The position numbers and the translations under genes were made by a program. Source: Azospirillum soli (GTDB taxonomy: Bacteria > Pseudomonadota > Alphaproteobacteria > Azospirillales > Azospirillaceae). From it: a stretch of 64,000 nt of DNA. Location of the stretch: NCBI RefSeq assembly GCF_017876165.1, contig NZ_JAGINQ010000002.1, positions 1 to 64,000 on the forward strand. The letters are read 5' to 3'. This document shows, piece after piece, positions 8,014 to 16,675 of this stretch (within the stretch, counting starts at the first letter, position 1; every line of letters begins with the position of its first letter). The notes beneath the pieces were generated by a model. The model was not told the DNA's origin. It made no database searches and saw only the letters and a program-made list of their open reading frames with translations.

Positions 8014-8697
8014 ATGATCGACACCATCGCCTTCGACGGCGACGACACGCTCTGGCACAACGAGTCGCTGTTCTCGATGACGCAGGAACGGTTCCGCGCG
8101 ATGCTCTCCCACAGCGTCGATCCGGCCGCGTTGGACAAGCGCCTGCTGGAGGCGGAGCGGGCGAACCTCCGCTTCTACGGCTACGGCATCAAGGGCTTCG
8201 TCCTGTCGATGATCGAAACGGCGGTGGACCTGACCGACGGGCGCGTGGCCGGCCGCGACATCCAGAGCCTGATCGACTTCGGCAAGGCCATGCTGGAGCA
8301 CCCGGTGGACCTGCTGGACGGCGTGGCGGAGGTGGTCGAGGCGCTGTCCTCCCGCTACCGGCTGCTGCTGATCACCAAGGGCGACCTGTTCGACCAGGAA
8401 AGCAAGGTCGCGCGCTCCGGCCTCGCCGAACGCTTCGCGGCGGTGGAGATCGTCAGCGAGAAGGATCCGGATACCTACCGCCGCGTGCTGGATCGCCATG
8501 GGGTGGACCCGGCGCGCTTCGTCATGGTGGGCAATTCGGTGCGGTCGGATATCCTGCCGGCGCTGGCCATCGGCGGCCACGCGGTGCATGTGCCCTATCA
8601 CCTGACCTGGGCGCACGAGGAGGCCGAGCCGCCGACGGAGAACTACCGCCGCATCGACACGGTGCGCGAACTGCCGCCGCTGCTGGCGGCGTGGTGA
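8014..8697 (+). CDS. HAD-superfamily hydrolase
   Basis: 227 aa. The catalytic motif DxDxT is FDGDDT (Asp8, Asp10, Thr12). Motif II is LLITKGD, motif III Lys is in VSEKDPDTY, and motif IV is VGNSVRSD. A helical cap lies between motifs I and II, so it is a subfamily I, phosphatase/phosphonatase-like enzyme. The substrate is unknown. The cupin gene follows 10 bases after the stop, suggesting co-transcription. Confidence 0.87.
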   Translation: MIDTIAFDGDDTLWHNESLFSMTQERFRAMLSHSVDPAALDKRLLEAERANLRFYGYGIKGFVLSMIETAVDLTDGRVAGRDIQSLIDFGKAMLEHPVDLLDGVAEVVEALSSRYRLLLITKGDLFDQESKVARSGLAERFAAVEIVSEKDPDTYRRVLDRHGVDPARFVMVGNSVRSDILPALAIGGHAVHVPYHLTWAHEEAEPPTENYRRIDTVRELPPLLAAW

Positions 8698-8707
8698 GGG
8701 GGAACCG

Positions 8708-9052
8708 ATGAGCTTCACACTGCTGAACGACGCCGCCGAACCGGACACCGGCGGCCCCGCCCCCGACCGCGCGCTGTCGGGCGCGCCGGTCTTCACCACC
8801 TGGAACGAGTACGAATCGCCGGACGGCAAACGCTTCGCCGGGGTGTGGCGGTCCACGCCCGGCGCCTGGCGGGTCATCTATGACGAGTGGGAATACTGCG
8901 AGATTCTGGAGGGCGTCAGCACCATCACCCACGCCGACGGCCGGTCCTGGACCGTCCGCCCCGGCGACCGCTTCACGCTGGAACCGGGCTTTGAAGGGAC
9001 CTGGGAAGTCGTGGAGACGACGACCAAGCGGTACGTGGTGGTTCTGCCATAA
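8708..9052 (+). CDS. Cupin-domain protein (cupin_3 type)
   Basis: 114 aa single-domain beta-barrel. The conserved block runs YDEWEYCEILEGVSTITHADG then VRPGDRFTLEPGFEGTWEV, typical of the small cupin_3 group. The classical metal-binding histidines are mostly absent, so it may be a sugar/small-molecule binder rather than an oxygenase. The start has a GAGGGGGAA ribosome site. It is probably in one transcript with the HAD hydrolase. Confidence 0.82.
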   Translation: MSFTLLNDAAEPDTGGPAPDRALSGAPVFTTWNEYESPDGKRFAGVWRSTPGAWRVIYDEWEYCEILEGVSTITHADGRSWTVRPGDRFTLEPGFEGTWEVVETTTKRYVVVLP

Positions 9053-9065
9053 CCAAAAGGAGACC

Positions 9066-9166
9066 GCCCCCATCGCGTCCCCTCTTCCACCGGCCGGCCG
9101 CGATTCGGAGCCTGGCCAAAGGAGGAACCCGTCCGCGCCGGACGGAAGAGGGGCCGCGATGGGGGC
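9066..9166. repeat. Long-armed inverted repeat downstream of the cupin gene
   Basis: Arms of 23 bases (9066-9088 and 9144-9166) are reverse complements with a single mismatch, around a 55-base centre that itself contains CCGTCC/GGACGG at 9129-9145. It lies between two convergent genes (cupin and the small membrane protein) and could terminate or stabilise both transcripts. No T-tract follows. Confidence 0.75.
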
Positions 9167-9203
9167 GGCGACTTGGATAGAAGGGGCGACTTAGTCCACG
9201 GAC

Positions 9204-9455
9204 TTAGTCAAGCACGGTCGTTGCGGAGGAGATCGGACCGGCATCGGCGTGGTTCAGGACGACGACCGCTTTGCGGCTGATTTCGACGGCCAACACCCCA
9301 AGCACCAGGATGGAGGCCACCAGCATCACGCGGGCGATGTCGCGCGCCCAAACGCGCTGTTTGCGGATTTTCGACAGTTTCCGAGCGGCCATCCGGGCTC
9401 TTGCATCGCGCTGGCGACGGTCGAGCCGTTCATCGATCCAGTCTGTCGAAGCCAT
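9204..9455 (-). CDS. Small single-pass membrane protein, unknown function
   Basis: 83 aa. The first 38 residues are very basic (KLSKIRKQRVWARDIAR). One hydrophobic segment follows (VMLVASILVLGVLAVEI), then a short tail, giving a predicted N-in topology. The ATG has an exceptionally strong ribosome site (GGGGAGGGGG). I do not recognise a family. It stands alone between a convergent cupin gene and a repeat-containing gap. Confidence 0.7.
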   Translation of the reverse strand: MASTDWIDERLDRRQRDARARMAARKLSKIRKQRVWARDIARVMLVASILVLGVLAVEISRKAVVVLNHADAGPISSATTVLD

Positions 9456-9626
9456 GTCCCCCTCCCCTCGGAGGCATCGTCAATTCGTCTCTCTTTTGTA
9501 TAAAATTTTATGAGAATGCGCAAGAACAACTTGGGAGGAGTGCGGCGATACCGGTGCGGCAGGGTGGCGCAGGGGGAAGGTCCCTCTCCCACCCTCCGAG
9601 GCAAGGGTCAAAAAACAACGTCTCCT

Positions 9627-9710
9627 CGTCATTCCCGCGAAAGCGGGAATCCAAGGCATTCCGAGGAGTTCTCGAGTTGCCCTGGATCCCCGCCTGCGCG
9701 GGGATGACGG
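9627..9710. repeat. Paired-hairpin REP-like element in a 310-bp gap
   Basis: Within the 9456-9765 gap lies a composite palindrome: CATTCCCGCGAAAGCGGGAATCC forms one hairpin, GGATCCCCGCCTGCGCGGGGAT the other, and the outer CGTCA/TGACG ends also pair. This is the widespread proteobacterial intergenic repeat type (REP/BIME-like). The rest of the gap holds no supportable gene. Confidence 0.85.
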
Positions 9711-9765
9711 AAATGTTGAAGAACCCCAGCCTTGCGAACCCCCTGGGGCATGAGGGATCGCGAAG

Positions 9766-10170
9766 CTACCGCCGACCCTTGGGTTCGCGGCTGAGGCCCT
9801 TGGCCTCCAGTTCGGCGAGGTATTCCGCCCACAGTTCGTCCTGGTCCTCGCCAAGCTCGTACAGCAGCTTCCAGGAGTAGATGCCGCTGTCGTGCAGGTC
9901 GTCGAAGACGATGCGGATGGCGTAGTTGCCGATCGGCTCCAGGCTCATGATGCCAACGTGGGCGCGGCCGGAAACGGTCTGCTTCTGGCCGGGGCCATGG
10001 CCCTGAACCTCGGCGGAGGGGCTGTGGACGCGCAGGAATTCGGCCGGGTAGGAGAAGCGGCGGCCGTCGTCGAAGTCGATCTCCAGCCGCTTGTCCTCCT
10101 TCTTCAGGCGGATCTCCACCGGCCAGTGCTTCGTGCCGAACGCATCGGTGGAGAAACGCTCTTCGGTCAT
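9766..10170 (-). CDS. DUF971 protein (GBBH-like N-terminal domain)
   Basis: 134 aa. The core WPVEIRLKKEDKRLEIDFDDG followed by FSYPAEFLRVHSPSAEVQGHG and GIYSWKLLYELG is the DUF971 fold, the same domain as the N-terminus of gamma-butyrobetaine hydroxylase. As a stand-alone protein it is often linked with Fe-S or Mrp/ApbC genes; the function here is not proven. Its ATG overlaps the stop of the Trm112-like gene by one base (TGATG), implying translational coupling in the CnoX / LON / Trm112 / DUF971 cluster. Confidence 0.85.
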   Translation of the reverse strand: MTEERFSTDAFGTKHWPVEIRLKKEDKRLEIDFDDGRRFSYPAEFLRVHSPSAEVQGHGPGQKQTVSGRAHVGIMSLEPIGNYAIRIVFDDLHDSGIYSWKLLYELGEDQDELWAEYLAELEAKGLSREPKGRR

Positions 10171-10421
10171 CAGGCGGCTCCGGGCTTGTCGTCGGTCCGG
10201 CGGGCCTCGTCGATCAGCATGATCGGGATGCCGTCGCGGATCGGGTAGGCGAGACCGGCGCGCTCGCTGATCAGCTCGCCGCGTTCCGCGTCGTAGCGCA
10301 GCGGACCCTTGGTCAGCGGGCAGACGAGGATTTCCAGAAGCTTCGGATCGACACGGGCCGCCGTCTTGCCTTCAGGGGATTTGCCTTCGGTCGGCGTGTC
10401 GTCGGCGGGGTGGGCGCTCAT
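10170..10421 (-). CDS. Trm112-family protein
   Basis: 83 aa; the family core [17 protein letters not shown] and [18 protein letters not shown] is clear. Bacterial members keep the scaffold but often lack the full zinc site; only one Cys is visible here. Eukaryotic Trm112 activates methyltransferases; a similar partner role is an inference. It has a disordered N-terminal extension of about 25 residues. It is coupled to the DUF971 gene and lies 29 bases after the LON-domain gene. Confidence 0.87.
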   Translation of the reverse strand: MSAHPADDTPTEGKSPEGKTAARVDPKLLEILVCPLTKGPLRYDAERGELISERAGLAYPIRDGIPIMLIDEARRTDDKPGAA

Positions 10422-10450
10422 GGAACGGGCCTCGTGGTGAAAGTCAAAAT

Positions 10451-11122
10451 TCAGTGACGCGGCACGGCTGCGCCGTCGCCCTCACGCCCGTCGAGAATGG
10501 CCATCTCGATCAAGGCGATCAAGAGCTTCGCGCGCTCCGAAAGGTCGGGCGCCTCCAGCAAGGCTTGCTTCTCGCTGGGTTCGAACGGACAGATCATGGC
10601 GAGCGAGGTGACGAGCCGTTCGTCGGGCGTGCACTCGATGGCCTTCCAGTCCACGGAGATGCCCTGCACCTTGAAGTAGGACATCAGCCCGGCCAGCAGG
10701 CGCGGACGGTCCAACTCGCCGCGGGGCTCCGTCTTCAGGTCGTCGGCGAAACGCTCCCAGGCCGGCGCGACGCGGCGGTAGCCGTGCACCCCGTCCACCT
10801 CGCGCAGGATGGTGAAGCGGCACAGACCCGTGAGGGTGATCAGGTAGCGGCCGTCCTCGGTCTCGGCGAAGGTGGTGATCCGCCCGGCGCAGCCGGTCTC
10901 GTAAACCGACGGCTCGCGCTCGCGGCTGGCGGGGTCGGTCGGCTGGACCATGCCGATCATGCGGTCGCCGGCCATGGCATCCTCCACCATCGCCAGATAG
11001 CGCGGTTCGAAGATGTTGAGCGGCAACCGCCCGCGCGGCAGCAGCAGAACCCCCGCAAGCGGGAAGATCGGCAGCGTCCGCGGCAGGCGGTCAAGCGACG
11101 GGTCGAACGGGTTCCGGCTCAT
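10451..11122 (-). CDS. LON substrate-binding-domain protein
   Basis: 223 aa from the ATG at 11122 (MSRNPFDP); a GTG at 11149 is possible but adds nothing family-like. It has the LON N-terminal domain ([26 protein letters not shown] compressed into the first 50 residues) and a helical tail, with neither the AAA+ nor the protease domain of full Lon. Stand-alone LON-domain proteins are common in alphaproteobacteria next to thioredoxin and Trm112 genes; the role is probably in protein quality control, but this is inferred. It sits between the CnoX-like gene and the Trm112 gene. Confidence 0.87.
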   Translation of the reverse strand: MSRNPFDPSLDRLPRTLPIFPLAGVLLLPRGRLPLNIFEPRYLAMVEDAMAGDRMIGMVQPTDPASREREPSVYETGCAGRITTFAETEDGRYLITLTGLCRFTILREVDGVHGYRRVAPAWERFADDLKTEPRGELDRPRLLAGLMSYFKVQGISVDWKAIECTPDERLVTSLAMICPFEPSEKQALLEAPDLSERAKLLIALIEMAILDGREGDGAAVPRH

Positions 11123-11171
11123 GCCGACGAATATAGAGCCGCCCGCCACCGCGAACAGACTCCGCCCCGCC

Positions 11172-12152
11172 CTAGCTGAAGAGAATCGAGGACAGCCGGC
11201 GGCGCGTCTGCACCGTCAGCGGATCGGTCGGGCCGAACGCCTCGAAGAACTTGACCAGCTGCTTGCGGGCGGCCTGATCGTTCCACTCGCGGTCGCGGCG
11301 CACGCTCTCCAGCAGCTCGTCCACCGCCGCTTCCCGCTTGCCGGCGGCGAACAGCGCCAGCGCGAGGTCGAGACGGGCCTGATGGTCGTCCTTGTTCTGG
11401 GCGACCTTCTCCATCAGCTCCGGAATCGGGCCGGCGTTGGCGGCCTGCTCGGCCACCTCCAGCGCGCTGCGGACGGCCGCCAGCTCCTTGTCCTTGGCAA
11501 TCGATTCCGGCGCCTGGGCGAGCATCTGCTTGGCGCGCTCGACGTCGTTGGCGGCGATCAGGCAGCGGACCAGCCCGGCGTAGGCCACCGGGTTGACGTT
11601 TTCCGGATCGGCGGCCAGCACCTCGCCGTAGATCTCCGAGGCGGTCTGGATGTCGCCGGCCTCCAGCGCCTCCTTGGCCTGGGTCAGCACTTCCTCAAGG
11701 ATGTCGCCGGCACCGCCGCCGGCCGCGCCGGCCAGCTTCACCAGCTTCTCAATGAAGGACTTCACCTGCGACTCCGGCAGGGCGCCCATGAAGCCGTCCA
11801 CCGGGCGCCCCTGGAAGAAGGCGTAGACCGCCGGAATCGACTGCACCCGCAGCTGGCCGGCGATCATCGGGTCCTTGTCGGTGTCGATCTTGACCAGCTT
11901 CACCTTGCCCTTGGCCGCCAGCACCGCCTTTTCCAGGATCGGGCCCAGCTGCTTGCAGGGGCCGCACCAGGGCGCCCAGAAATCGACGATGACCGGGACA
12001 TCGCGCGACGCCTCGATCACGTCGGCCATGAAGGCGCGGTCGCTGCTGTCCTTGATGAGGTCGCCGGCGGCGGGGGCGGAGGAGGCGGCACCGAAACCGG
12101 TGAGGGAACCGGCGGGCGGCTTGGCGGGCGGAGTTGAGAACATGGCTTTCAC
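11172..12152 (-). CDS. cnoX: CnoX/YbbN-like thioredoxin-TPR co-chaperone
   Basis: 326 aa. The N-terminal thioredoxin domain (about 35-140) has an intact WAPWCGPCK active site and a cis-Pro in QSIPAVYAF. The C-terminal half is TPR-like helical repeats (about 145-320). This is the alphaproteobacterial chaperedoxin form, in which the CxxC is kept, unlike the E. coli protein. It would protect oxidised or misfolding proteins and hand them to GroEL/DnaK. The GTG start at 12152 has AAGGG six bases upstream; an ATG three codons later is nearly as good. It leads the four-gene leftward cluster. Confidence 0.87.
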   Translation of the reverse strand: MKAMFSTPPAKPPAGSLTGFGAASSAPAAGDLIKDSSDRAFMADVIEASRDVPVIVDFWAPWCGPCKQLGPILEKAVLAAKGKVKLVKIDTDKDPMIAGQLRVQSIPAVYAFFQGRPVDGFMGALPESQVKSFIEKLVKLAGAAGGGAGDILEEVLTQAKEALEAGDIQTASEIYGEVLAADPENVNPVAYAGLVRCLIAANDVERAKQMLAQAPESIAKDKELAAVRSALEVAEQAANAGPIPELMEKVAQNKDDHQARLDLALALFAAGKREAAVDELLESVRRDREWNDQAARKQLVKFFEAFGPTDPLTVQTRRRLSSILFS

Positions 12153-12217
12153 GAATCCCTTTGCGATCTTGCGTGATAAATGAGCGCAAGGCGCGCGCTA
12201 AGCAAGCGCCCGCTGGA

Positions 12218-12769
12218 TCAAGAGTCCTCGCCGAAGGCCACGATCATCGGTTCGTGCCCGCAGGCGCGGATGAAACGCAACAGATCGTCCGGCCGGATGG
12301 CGGTGGTGCGGTCGTTCAGCAGCGGGTGATAGTTCAGCGGATCGTGCTCCAGCATCGCCTTTTGCAGGACGACCTTCACCCGATGCTCCCGGTCGTTGAT
12401 GAGGGAGAAGGGCGTCACCGAACCCGGCCGCACGCCGAGATGCCGCCACAGCCGGTCGGCCGAGGCGAAGGACAGGCGGGCCGAACCGATCACCTTGTCG
12501 AAACGGTTCAGCTCGACCGCCGCGTCCTCCAGCGCCACGACCAGCCAGTGCTGCTCCTTCTTGTCCTTCAGGAACAGGTTCTTGCAGTGGCCGCCGGGCA
12601 GCGCGCCGCGCAGAGCCTTGCTCTCCTCCACCGTGTGCAGCGGCGGATGGCTGTGGGTGACCGTCTGGATGCCGAGCGCCGCGAGATGCTCCAGGAGCTG
12701 CTCCGGGCTGGTCGGCGGTGGCGGCAGCGGCAGCTGGGCCGTGCCCTCGGGGGTCGACGCGTTGTCCAT
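12218..12769 (-). CDS. Prolyl-tRNA trans-editing deacylase (PrdX/ProX-type YbaK domain)
   Basis: 183 aa. The sequence has the INS/YbaK editing fold: HTVEESKALRGALPGGHCKNLFLKDKK, with GSARLSFASADRL and GVRPGSVTPFSL compressed downstream. This pattern fits the free-standing ProXp group, which hydrolyses mis-charged alanyl-tRNA(Pro). The ATG at 12769 is chosen; the frame runs on into the tRNA region upstream, which cannot be coding. It lies 65 bases downstream of the CnoX-like gene start on the same strand, so it is upstream of that cluster. A second, distinct YbaK protein is encoded at 56590-57081. Confidence 0.85.
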   Translation of the reverse strand: MDNASTPEGTAQLPLPPPPTSPEQLLEHLAALGIQTVTHSHPPLHTVEESKALRGALPGGHCKNLFLKDKKEQHWLVVALEDAAVELNRFDKVIGSARLSFASADRLWRHLGVRPGSVTPFSLINDREHRVKVVLQKAMLEHDPLNYHPLLNDRTTAIRPDDLLRFIRACGHEPMIVAFGEDS

Positions 12770-12933
12770 GCAGGCGTTTTTAAAGGGCGGCGGAAATTTC
12801 GTCCAGCCGCGCAAAAAAATGAAACATGACGCTTGCATTGCGTTCGGCGATGAGTATAGTCCGCCGCACGCCGCCGGACGGCACCGATCACGGTACGAAA
12901 CGCCGAGATAAGGACCGGACGACGACACGGAGC

Positions 12934-13008
12934 GCGGGCGTAGCTCAGGGGTAGAGCACAACCTTGCCAAGGTTGGGGTCGAGGGTTCGAATCCCTTCGC
13001 CCGCTCCA
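12934..13008 (+). tRNA. tRNA-Gly (GCC)
   Basis: A complete cloverleaf: acceptor GCGGGCG pairs with CGCCCGC, D arm AGCTC/GAGC, anticodon loop TTGCCAA with a 5-bp CAACC/GGTTG stem, T arm GAGGG-TTCGAAT-CCCTT, and an encoded CCA at 13006-13008. The anticodon GCC reads GGC/GGU glycine codons. Confidence 0.97.
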
Positions 13009-13032
13009 TCTTCCCTTCGAGGAAGAACAGAT

Positions 13033-13080
13033 GCGAAGATCAAAGGGCCGGGCCTGAACAGGGCGCCGGCCCTTCGCATT
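13033..13080 (+). terminator. Terminator after tRNA-Gly
   Basis: AAGGGCCGG (13043-13051) pairs with CCGGCCCTT (13066-13074), extended by an outer GCGAAG/CTTCGC pairing, and is followed by ATTTTAT. Confidence 0.75.
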
Positions 13081-13531
13081 TTATCCCTCTCCAATCTGCC
13101 CCCCTCCAATCCGCCGCCTTGCACGCGCCGCGCGACAAATGCGCGCGTGGCCCGCAGATTTGTCCACGCACCGCGCATCACACCATCACCCGCGCAACGC
13201 CGTGACAAACACGCTTGTGCAAACTTTCGGTTTTGCAACCCGATTGCGCATCGCCGCATATCCGATTATGCTTCAAATGCGAAACAAACACGATCTTGTC
13301 TGCCAGGGGTTGTGTGTTTCGTGCACGATCTTGTTCCGTGGATGGGCTATGCCGGGAAATTTTCCGGATGAAGGGCGCGCGGCCTTGACGGCGCGCCCGG
13401 TCCGGCAACCCCCGTCCACTGATCCCTGATCGTCATCGGTTCCGCTGTCGTGCGTATCGACCCGCAGTGTCGCTGGTCGCGCTTCGCCCCCGCTTCGTAC
13501 GGCCCCCCTGACGACAAGAGGTCAAGATTCC
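13081..13531. other. 450-bp non-coding gap upstream of the RraA-family gene
   Basis: No supportable gene. Two secondary-structure signals are visible: a palindrome-like CCGGGAAATTTTCCGG near 13353, and an 8-bp stem GGGCGCGC/GCGCGCCC near 13373-13399. Either could belong to the control region of the downstream gene. Confidence 0.5.
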
Positions 13532-14218
13532 ATGGCTATACAACGCTACATCGTCGATTACCCGCGCCTGACCAGCGACATCCTGGAGAAATGGCGCGTC
13601 GTGCCCAGCGGTGTCGCCTCCGACGCGATGAATCGCCGCCAGCGCATGAGCGTGAGCATCATGCCGATGGTTCCCGGCCTGCGCCTCTGCGGACAGGCGC
13701 GCACCGTGATGCCGATGCCCGGTGACAACAGCATGATCCACCACGCGGTGAGCCTGGCCGAATCCGGCGACGTCGTGGTCGTGGCTGGTGGCGGGCGGAA
13801 TGATGTGGCGCTGGCCGGCGAGTGGGTGGTGCGCTGCTGCAAGCGCCGCGCGCTGGGCGGGCTGGTCGTCGACGGCGCGATCCGCGACCTGCACGAGATT
13901 CGCAGCCTGGGCGTCCCGGTCTTCGCCAAGGGCGCGGTCCCGCGCGGCCCGCACAAGAACGTCGGCGGCCGGATGGACGTGACTGCCTCGGTCGGCGACG
14001 TTCCAGTCAATCCGGGGGACATCATCCTGGGCGACGAGGACGGCGTGGTCGTGGTGCCGCTGGGTATCGCCGAGGAGACGCTGGAGGCCAGCCTGAAGCG
14101 GCTGGAGCGCGGATGTCAATGGACCCAGCGGATCGAGGCCGGCAAGCCCCTGGTCGAGGTGCGCGGCGTTCGCGAACTGGAGATCGTCGCCCCGGAGCGG
14201 AAGCTGGAACGCGCGTGA
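13532..14218 (+). CDS. RraA-family protein (HMG/CHA aldolase-like)
   Basis: 228 aa. The RraA/DlpA fold is recognisable from SGVASDAMNRRQRM near the start, the central GGLVVDGAIRDLHEI block (conserved Gly-Asp-Gly and Arg-Asp that bind pyruvate and metal) and GDIILGDEDGVVVVP. Catalytic members cleave 4-hydroxy-4-methyl-2-oxoglutarate or 4-carboxy-4-hydroxy-2-oxoadipate in aromatic-acid breakdown; the RraA regulators of RNase E lack the full active site. Because the DG..RD residues are present, an aldolase role is likelier. GAGGT lies 9-10 bases before the ATG. No aromatic pathway genes are nearby. Confidence 0.85.
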   Translation: MAIQRYIVDYPRLTSDILEKWRVVPSGVASDAMNRRQRMSVSIMPMVPGLRLCGQARTVMPMPGDNSMIHHAVSLAESGDVVVVAGGGRNDVALAGEWVVRCCKRRALGGLVVDGAIRDLHEIRSLGVPVFAKGAVPRGPHKNVGGRMDVTASVGDVPVNPGDIILGDEDGVVVVPLGIAEETLEASLKRLERGCQWTQRIEAGKPLVEVRGVRELEIVAPERKLERA

Positions 14219-14264
14219 TACGGACAGCCTCGATGCGAGCACTGGCCCTGCATCATGCGTCTAT

Positions 14265-14291
14265 TTGACACGGTGGAGAATTGACTACAAT
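14265..14291 (+). promoter_or_regulatory. Sigma70-like promoter in the lower-GC gap
   Basis: TTGACA at 14265-14270 and TACAAT at 14286-14291, separated by 15 bases. Both hexamers are close to consensus; the spacer is short. Transcription would run toward the chemoreceptor gene, with a leader of more than 550 bases, or would produce a separate short RNA. Confidence 0.4.
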
Positions 14292-14334
14292 TGTGTGCGC
14301 GCCGGTCAAAAAATCCTGCAAGAACAGATCCTTA

Positions 14335-14356
14335 TACGCTCAGAATACGCTCAGAA
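14335..14356. repeat. 11-bp perfect tandem duplication
   Basis: TACGCTCAGAA occurs twice head to tail (14335-14345, 14346-14356), just downstream of the candidate promoter. It could be a pair of protein-binding sites or replication slippage. Confidence 0.8.
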
Positions 14357-14868
14357 AACGAGGGGAGCACAACCTATTGCACTATCGATGAGAGAAAAAT
14401 TCATTACATATTCCATCCCAAGTATGCATTATTATCCCCAAGGATAGGGATGAAGTTGCAGAACGTGTTTTGATCAGTTCCCGCGAGCATGAGCCACCGG
14501 CAGGGCTCCCGCCCTTGCTACCCCGCCATCTGGCCGATGGCCAATCATGCTCAAGCGCACATTCCGGTATTTCGCGAAAATTCTCGGCAATAATCCAACA
14601 AAAGTCCTCAACGACCAATTTCTGTCAAATCGATCTGGCGTTGACGTCTGCATCACCATTGCATCGTTGGCGTGATGAGCACCGAGCGCTGGAAGCCGGC
14701 CGCCGAACTGCGGCCTCTCCGGCAAACCACCCTCTGGCTCAAGTGAGCGGCCGAGCGGCCAAGCGTTTCAGCGCCCACCACCGGTGTTTCCGCCGGTGGC
14801 AGGGCAGATTTCCTTTCCGTTGCCCGACCCGCTGCGCCGGACCGGGCGATGGCTGAAGCAGGTGCCCC

Positions 14869-16566
14869 ATGACCCTTCTCAATCACCTTCACATTCCCAC
14901 CAAAATGGGGATTCCGGCAGCCACCGCGATTCTGGGCATGCTGACCATCGCGCTGCTCGGCGGCTCGGCCATCACGGAGCAGTCGCGCCTGCTGGACACG
15001 CTGTTCAACCGCTCCTTCACGCGGGAAGTGGACGTCCAGGCGCTGACCGACACCCTGACCGTCGCGCACGCCGGCCTGTACCGGACCGTCATCCTGAGCA
15101 CGGCCAACGCATCGCCGAAGGCGATCGAGGACGAGTCGAAGCTGCTGCTCGAACAGTTGGGCAAGCTGAAGGGCCAGGCCGACAAGCTGAAGGGGCAGCA
15201 GCCGTCCACCGAGGACGAGGAAAAGCTGCTTCAACGCTTCGGCAGCGACTCGGCCGTCTACCTGGCGAAAGTGGGCAGCTTTCTCGACCTGCTGAAGATG
15301 GGCGTCGATCCGCTCGACTTCCTCCAGGAGGTCCAAGCGGGCTACGCGCGCCTGCACGCCACGTCGCGTGACTTTCTGACCTATCAGCGCGAACAGTCGG
15401 CCAGCGCCTACGCCACCGTGAACGCCTCGGTGGACGCCGTCACCCAAGCCTTCATCGCCGTCGCCGTGCTGGCCCTGCTCATCACGGTCGGCGTCGCGCT
15501 CTTCATCGGCTTCCACATCGCGCGCCCGGTCGTCCGCCTGACCATGGTCATGGAGCGGCTGGCCGAAGGGCGGCTGGACAGCGAGATTCCCGCCGCGGAG
15601 CGCGGCGACGAGATCGGCCAGATGGCCCGCACTGTCCGCGTGTTCAAGGACAACGCGCTGCGCGTGCAGGAGATGGCGCGCGAGCAGGAACAGATGCACG
15701 TCCGCTCCGCGGAGGAACAGCGCCGCGCCATGAACAGGCTGGCCGCCGACCTTGAGGCGTCGGTCAAGGCGATGATGGGCGAGGTGGTGCGCTCCGCCGA
15801 CAGCATGCGCAGCGAAGCCAACGTCATGCTGGAGAACGCCCGCCAGACCAGCCACCACAGCGACAGCGTCGCCCACGCGGTGCAGGAGGCGACGAGCGAA
15901 GTGGAAAGCGTCGCCGCCGGTGCGGAAGAGCTGCGCGCCTCCATCGACGAGATCACTCGCTCCATCGCCCAGTCCACGCAACTGGCGCGCGGCGCGGTGG
16001 AGGAGGCCGGCCGGACCGACGGCATCGTCCAGGGCCTGAGCGAGGCCAGCCGCAAGATCGAGGAGGTGGTGGGCCTCATCAACAACATCGCCGGGCAGAC
16101 CAACCTGCTGGCGCTGAACGCGACCATCGAGGCGGCGCGGGCCGGCGAGGCCGGCAAGGGCTTCGCCGTCGTGGCGTCGGAGGTCAAGAGCCTCGCCAAC
16201 CAGACCGCCAAGGCCACCGACGAGATCGGCGCCGAGATCGCGGCGGTGCAGGCGGCGACCACGGCGGCGGTCAACGCCATCCGCGCCATCGTCAACACGA
16301 TCCGTCAGGTGGACGAATCGCTCAGCACCGTCGCCGCGGCGGTGGAGGAGCAGGACGCCGCGACCCGCGACATCAGCGAGCGCTCGCAGCGCGCCGCCAC
16401 CGACACGGCGGCCGTGTTGCAGGAAATGCGGCTGGTGCAGCAGGCGGCGGAGACCACCGGCCATTCCGCCGGTTCGGTGCAGAACACCACCGAGGAGCTG
16501 TCGCGCAGCTTCAACAAGCTCGACAACGAGATCGAGGCCTTCATCACCCGCATCACAGCGGCGTAA
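14869..16566 (+). CDS. Methyl-accepting chemotaxis protein
   Basis: 565 aa. A first membrane helix (about 13-35) is followed by a roughly 150-residue periplasmic helical domain of the four-helix-bundle type, a second membrane helix (about 188-210), a HAMP domain (about 210-265, with [16 protein letters not shown]) and a long signalling coiled coil. The hairpin tip is canonical: [20 protein letters not shown] then [20 protein letters not shown]. It relays ligand binding to CheA/CheW at a cell pole. No CheR-binding pentapeptide is visible at the C-terminus. The ligand is unknown. A strong terminator closes the gene. Confidence 0.93.
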   Translation: MTLLNHLHIPTKMGIPAATAILGMLTIALLGGSAITEQSRLLDTLFNRSFTREVDVQALTDTLTVAHAGLYRTVILSTANASPKAIEDESKLLLEQLGKLKGQADKLKGQQPSTEDEEKLLQRFGSDSAVYLAKVGSFLDLLKMGVDPLDFLQEVQAGYARLHATSRDFLTYQREQSASAYATVNASVDAVTQAFIAVAVLALLITVGVALFIGFHIARPVVRLTMVMERLAEGRLDSEIPAAERGDEIGQMARTVRVFKDNALRVQEMAREQEQMHVRSAEEQRRAMNRLAADLEASVKAMMGEVVRSADSMRSEANVMLENARQTSHHSDSVAHAVQEATSEVESVAAGAEELRASIDEITRSIAQSTQLARGAVEEAGRTDGIVQGLSEASRKIEEVVGLINNIAGQTNLLALNATIEAARAGEAGKGFAVVASEVKSLANQTAKATDEIGAEIAAVQAATTAAVNAIRAIVNTIRQVDESLSTVAAAVEEQDAATRDISERSQRAATDTAAVLQEMRLVQQAAETTGHSAGSVQNTTEELSRSFNKLDNEIEAFITRITAA

Positions 16567-16586
16567 GGAAGCCCCGCGTTTCCAGC

Positions 16587-16620
16587 AAAAAGCCCCTCTC
16601 CCACGGGAGAGGGGCTTTTT
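16587..16620. terminator. Bidirectional intrinsic terminator
   Basis: A 16-bp perfect stem: AAAAAGCCCCTCTCCC (16587-16602) and its reverse complement (16605-16620), ending in five T. It separates the chemoreceptor from the convergent binding-protein gene. Confidence 0.92.
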
Positions 16621-16675
16621 GCGTGCCGGCGCTGTCGGACCGCGCTCGCGCTTGGCCCAGCCTGCAAAGCGCCGA

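Larger units (their letters stand above)
14219..14868. other. 650-bp lower-GC gap before the chemoreceptor gene
   Basis: The stretch from about 14265 to 14660 is visibly richer in A and T than its surroundings. Short frames in it (up to 60 codons) have no ribosome sites or family-like sequence. It contains a promoter-like pair, an 11-bp tandem duplication, a small ATCCC/GGGAT hairpin near 14435, and near the gene a CCACCGG/CCGGTGG hairpin around 14776-14800. It may hold a regulatory RNA or be a relic of transferred DNA. Confidence 0.45.

Noticed and set aside
12770..13009. N-terminal extension of the Pro-tRNA deacylase
   Set aside because: It would read through tRNA-Gly(GCC) on the antisense strand, so the ATG at 12769 is used.
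14265..14473. 60-codon frames in the lower-GC gap
   Set aside because: No ribosome sites, two overlapping frames of equal merit, no family-like sequence.
14653..16464. 603-codon frame antisense to the chemoreceptor
   Set aside because: Low-complexity Gly/His/Arg translation, fully explained by the canonical MCP on the other strand.
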